A stretch of DNA of 64,000 nt from Tritrichomonas musculus (lineage: Eukaryota; Parabasalia; Tritrichomonadida; Tritrichomonadidae), in contig JAPFFF010000006.1 in assembly GCA_039105265.1 (NCBI GenBank), positions 4,774,001 to 4,838,000 on the forward strand. Direction: 5' to 3'. The position numbers and the translations under genes were made by a program. Positions 61,271 to 64,000 of the stretch are shown piece after piece. How positions within the stretch are numbered: position 1 is the first letter of the stretch; each line of letters begins with the position of its first letter. Below the pieces are notes generated by a model. That model saw only the letters and a list, made by a program, of their open reading frames with translations. It had not been told where the DNA came from and did no database searches.

Positions 61271-63270
61271 TCGACGATAGATGTATGTTCAACCGCACAA
61301 GTAGGAATGCGCATAAAGCATTTCTGAGTTTGACGTGAGCAATTGATGTGACACATCATCAAAATATAGATTGTGGAGTAGTTGTGATGGGACCCAAAGA
61401 ATCTATTTAGATCAAATTTTTAAAGTAGAATTGGAGTTAATGCTGAGATTATGATTGATAGTGTTAGAAATATTAAACGAATTGGGAAAAGTTAAAAAAT
61501 AGTGGACAAATTCGTTTAATAATATAATTGATTAATGGCATTTGGGGTCTATACTCGAAATTGAACGGAGCAATAGGGATAGAGGAAGGATCAATCATAG
61601 AAGACAGATCTATACTGTGTATATCCAGTTCAGTCAAAGAAGGTTGAATAATCAATGCTTTATCATTAATTGAAGTTTATTGATCGATGATGGCGAGTTG
61701 GGCGAGGGCATAGATAGCACCGATTCTGTTATCAAGGTCGCAACCATAATCCATTTCATATTAGGTGATCCCGAATTGTTAAGAGGTTAAAGGGAGTGCG
61801 TTAAGGATAATTTCAATAAAACAATTGGGAATGCCAGAAGAGAGTATAAAGAGAATTTTAGGCCGACTAGTAATATAGCCATTTGATGTAGGAATTGGTA
61901 GATCGAAAATTTATACTTTTTTCGACAAATATTTTTATATAAAAATTCAACTTTTCTCAATCGTTTTTAGCTAAACATTCTTCATTTTTAAATATAATTT
62001 ATAAAACTAATTAGAATATTGATTTATTTTAAAATAATAACGAAAATTATTATTCACATCAAGAAAAATGTATATTATTATGGTTAACGTCGGTCGAAAA
62101 AAGTATAAATTTTCGATTTACCTAGGAATTTGTAGAGATGAAATAAAATAGCCGATTCGTAGGATAACGATGCATCATTCTAGTTGGAGGCAGTGTTATC
62201 AGGAATCGGTCCAACTGGCTGAAGCCACAATCTCTGATCTTCTGTAAGAGAAATATCGGTAGGAGTAGGAGAGGTATTGCCAGTTGGAGATTGAGAAGAA
62301 GGTTGAGTCCTTCTGCCAAGATTCAATGATCAAAATTTCTAAAGATGAACGCAAAAAAAATCATAATGATCATAATTGCCGCTATTGGTAAGTATGTGAT
62401 TAGTAGGTGAGTTGGTAATTTGGTAACCTCTAGAATTTATATAAGTTTGCATATCTCTTTGAAGAAAAGGTTAAGAACTCGAAATAGGATGACAAGAGTT
62501 ATTGTCATCAAAAGCAGATATTTGAATAGGTCCTACTTGAGTCAGATTGGAATTTGTGAAATTATTTTGATTATTATTTCAATTATTCAGTATAAGGAGC
62601 AGATTTCGAATACCTAGATTTTCATAGGATAAAACTCAATTTAAGTAATTTGGGATATATATATCCGTCAAAGTTTAATCGGCAGCCGTAAAGCACTCTT
62701 CAGGGCCCGGAAGAGATAAGGAACATCAAGTGGACTCAATAAAAGAGGGCGACTCCAATAACAAAGAGAGTAAATTAACTTCGATCTGAGCTATGTATAG
62801 TCTATAAATAACGTATAATACTGCAAATTAAAGATGTAAAATAGAGTCAAAAAGACAGTATGATCGAAGGAATCTGAATAAACGAACTGAGGAGGAGAAA
62901 TAAAATAGCATAAGAGTAAGAAAAGAAGTTTTGGTTCTAGAATATATATCTGATTGAATGACAAGTATAACGTTAAGAGCTGAGATTGACAAATTGTAAT
63001 GAACTAAGGTAGTATAACTGAGTGATATCTCGGGTGGTCGAACATTGTGATATGAGTTCTAATATAATTGAAATCAGTTTTGAAAATTTTGAGAAAACAC
63101 GAAAAGAGTGGTATCAATTGACTCAGCAGAAGGAGCTGAACACGAATATGTTGCTAAAGTTAACCAAAACCTCGGAAATAAAATGAAAAAAAACTCCTCC
63201 CGTGTGGCTTGTTTATTAAATATCATTAGAGTAAAAGCATATATAAATGCATTAATATGTGAGTGATGAC
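61271..63270. mobile_element. Degraded retroelement-like DNA, no intact gene
   Basis: About 2 kb of less AT-rich sequence than the surrounding intergenic DNA, with no frame of recognised family. It is probably retroelement-derived because RT pieces lie on one side and an endonuclease piece on the other. Minus-strand fragments such as PTGNTSPTPTDISLTEDQ (near 62250) cannot be named. It contains a 225-bp MITE. Confidence 0.5.
61898..62122. mobile_element. 225-bp MITE with 30-bp TIRs and 8-bp TSD
   Basis: Left end GGTAGATCGAAAATTTATAC (then CTTTTTTCGAC-like sequence) matches the complement of the right end over 30 bp with one difference. TAGGAATT flanks exactly on both sides (61890-61897 and 62123-62130). 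An 8-bp duplication is typical of hAT and some other DNA transposons. It is inserted in the degraded retroelement DNA, so it is younger than it. Confidence 0.88.
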
Positions 63271-64000
63271 TCACTCACGATCAGATGAATCATCTGATTC
63301 ATTTGGGCAATCGGTAGAATCATCAGTAGAATTACCTTCTGCAACATTATGTAACCAATAAGGTGAGGTACCATGATTAGTTAAAACATCAGCAACTTCA
63401 CTATCAGAATAGTTAACATAGGAATCATTGACAGAAACAGGATTCTGATTAGGAGGAGCATCCTCACTCCCAATAAGATCATTCCAAACTTCAGCGCTAC
63501 ATTCACTCATTGATGTTTCAACTGTTTGAACAAAATCTTCAGAGATATTCTCAGAGAAGTCCTCGACATCGGAAAGAACAACATAATTCAATGATCCAGG
63601 ATTATTGGCATCATTAACCAAGCCATTGTTTACAGATCTGGATCTAGGTCTCCAATTGTAGGCAATACACATTGATTCCTTAAGAGTAGCCATGACCATT
63701 TTCTTACTCATCTTCTTCCAGTCAGCTTCCGTGTTAGTTAATTTCTTCAATTCATCAATCGTCTCCTTAGGTAATGCACCAAGTGAGGAGAGAATAAAGA
63801 AAAGTCAGCATCACAGTTAAACTGATTATTGCAATCATTTACCAGGCTATTGTATTTATTGATCTTCTGGTTCCCATCGACATCCGTATACATACCATAT
63901 GAAATGGTGATTTCAACAATGTACAACTTATCATCCTTCCACCACCACAAGTCAGGTTTGAGATTCGTGTTGTCACCTTCAAGTCGAGCGCCGTCGCGTC
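63271..64000 (-). pseudogene. Restriction-like endonuclease part of a non-LTR retroelement, partial
   Basis: The minus strand from the window edge reads LKPDLWWWKDDKLYIVEITI then KINKYNSLVNDCNNQF. PDL and the Glu of VEIT recall the PD-(D/E)xK core of the endonuclease at the C-terminus of R2-like, NeSL and Genie elements, with a downstream Lys in KINKY. One base is lost near 63800, since FILSSLGALPKETIDEL and KKLTNTEADWKKM follow in another frame. After them comes a polar stretch to the stop at 63271. In R2-like proteins this domain follows the RT, so the RT of this copy should lie beyond the window; the RT at 60640-61270 belongs to another or rearranged copy. Confidence 0.72.

Overview
The window is nuclear DNA of a parabasalid protist, most likely a trichomonad related to Trichomonas or Tritrichomonas. 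The evidence is the strongly AT-rich composition, mostly intronless genes, a 30-nt intron ending in an ACTAACCTCAG element like the fused branch-point/acceptor motif of trichomonad introns, BspA-like leucine-rich repeat (LRR) relics, a DUF3447-ankyrin gene, a kinase-Sel1-BspA fusion relic, and many DNA transposons. The species cannot be fixed from sequence alone.

Layout. 1-6.5 kb: an aldo/keto reductase with one frameshift, a decayed kinase-Sel1-BspA gene, and a TMEM43-family membrane protein. 6.9-14.2 kb: an unrecognised protein with a P/Q-rich tail, then a large CHD-type chromatin remodeller with a FYRN/FYRC-like module. 14.5 kb: tRNA-Phe. 14.9-17 kb: surface-protein pseudogenes (BspA LRRs; F/S-rich repeats). 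17.3-32.1 kb: a dense block of housekeeping genes: a Rab GTPase (split by the intron), TAF6, a possible SAPS-like protein, an NXF/Mex67-like mRNA exporter with a Gln-rich tandem expansion, a thioredoxin-fold protein with both catalytic Cys replaced by Ser, DNA polymerase alpha, a FAM177-like protein and a transportin-like karyopherin.

32.2-45.6 kb is accessory DNA. A DUF3447-ankyrin gene is interrupted by a 7,523-bp Tc1/mariner-superfamily element with 52-bp terminal inverted repeats (TIRs), TA target-site duplications and an intact DDE transposase. The element contains candidate nested insertions, a palindrome with arms near 600 bp, a 124-bp tandem repeat and a 53-bp x 12 minisatellite. Removing it at the TA restores the host reading frame across the junction. 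Beyond it, six isolated ankyrin-repeat modules lie separated by AT-rich ORF-free spacers, one of which carries a 477-bp inverted-repeat element with a 10-bp target-site duplication (TSD). A 230-bp miniature inverted-repeat element (MITE) with TA flanks follows.

46.9-60.2 kb is genic again: a predicted type I membrane protein, a USP9X/USP34-like deubiquitinase, a circularly permuted nucleolar GTPase, a bromodomain protein, a putative tandem winged-helix protein and CK2 alpha. The right end (60.6-64 kb) holds wrecked non-LTR retroelement sequence on the minus strand: a reverse transcriptase of R2/Genie type and, in a separate piece, a restriction-like endonuclease, with a 225-bp MITE (8-bp TSD) inserted between them.

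The genes do not form operons. Several are divergent pairs with very short shared upstream regions. Functions concentrate on transcription and chromatin (CHD, TAF6, bromodomain, winged helix), nucleo-cytoplasmic transport (NXF, transportin), replication (Pol alpha), signalling (CK2, Rab) and ubiquitin removal.
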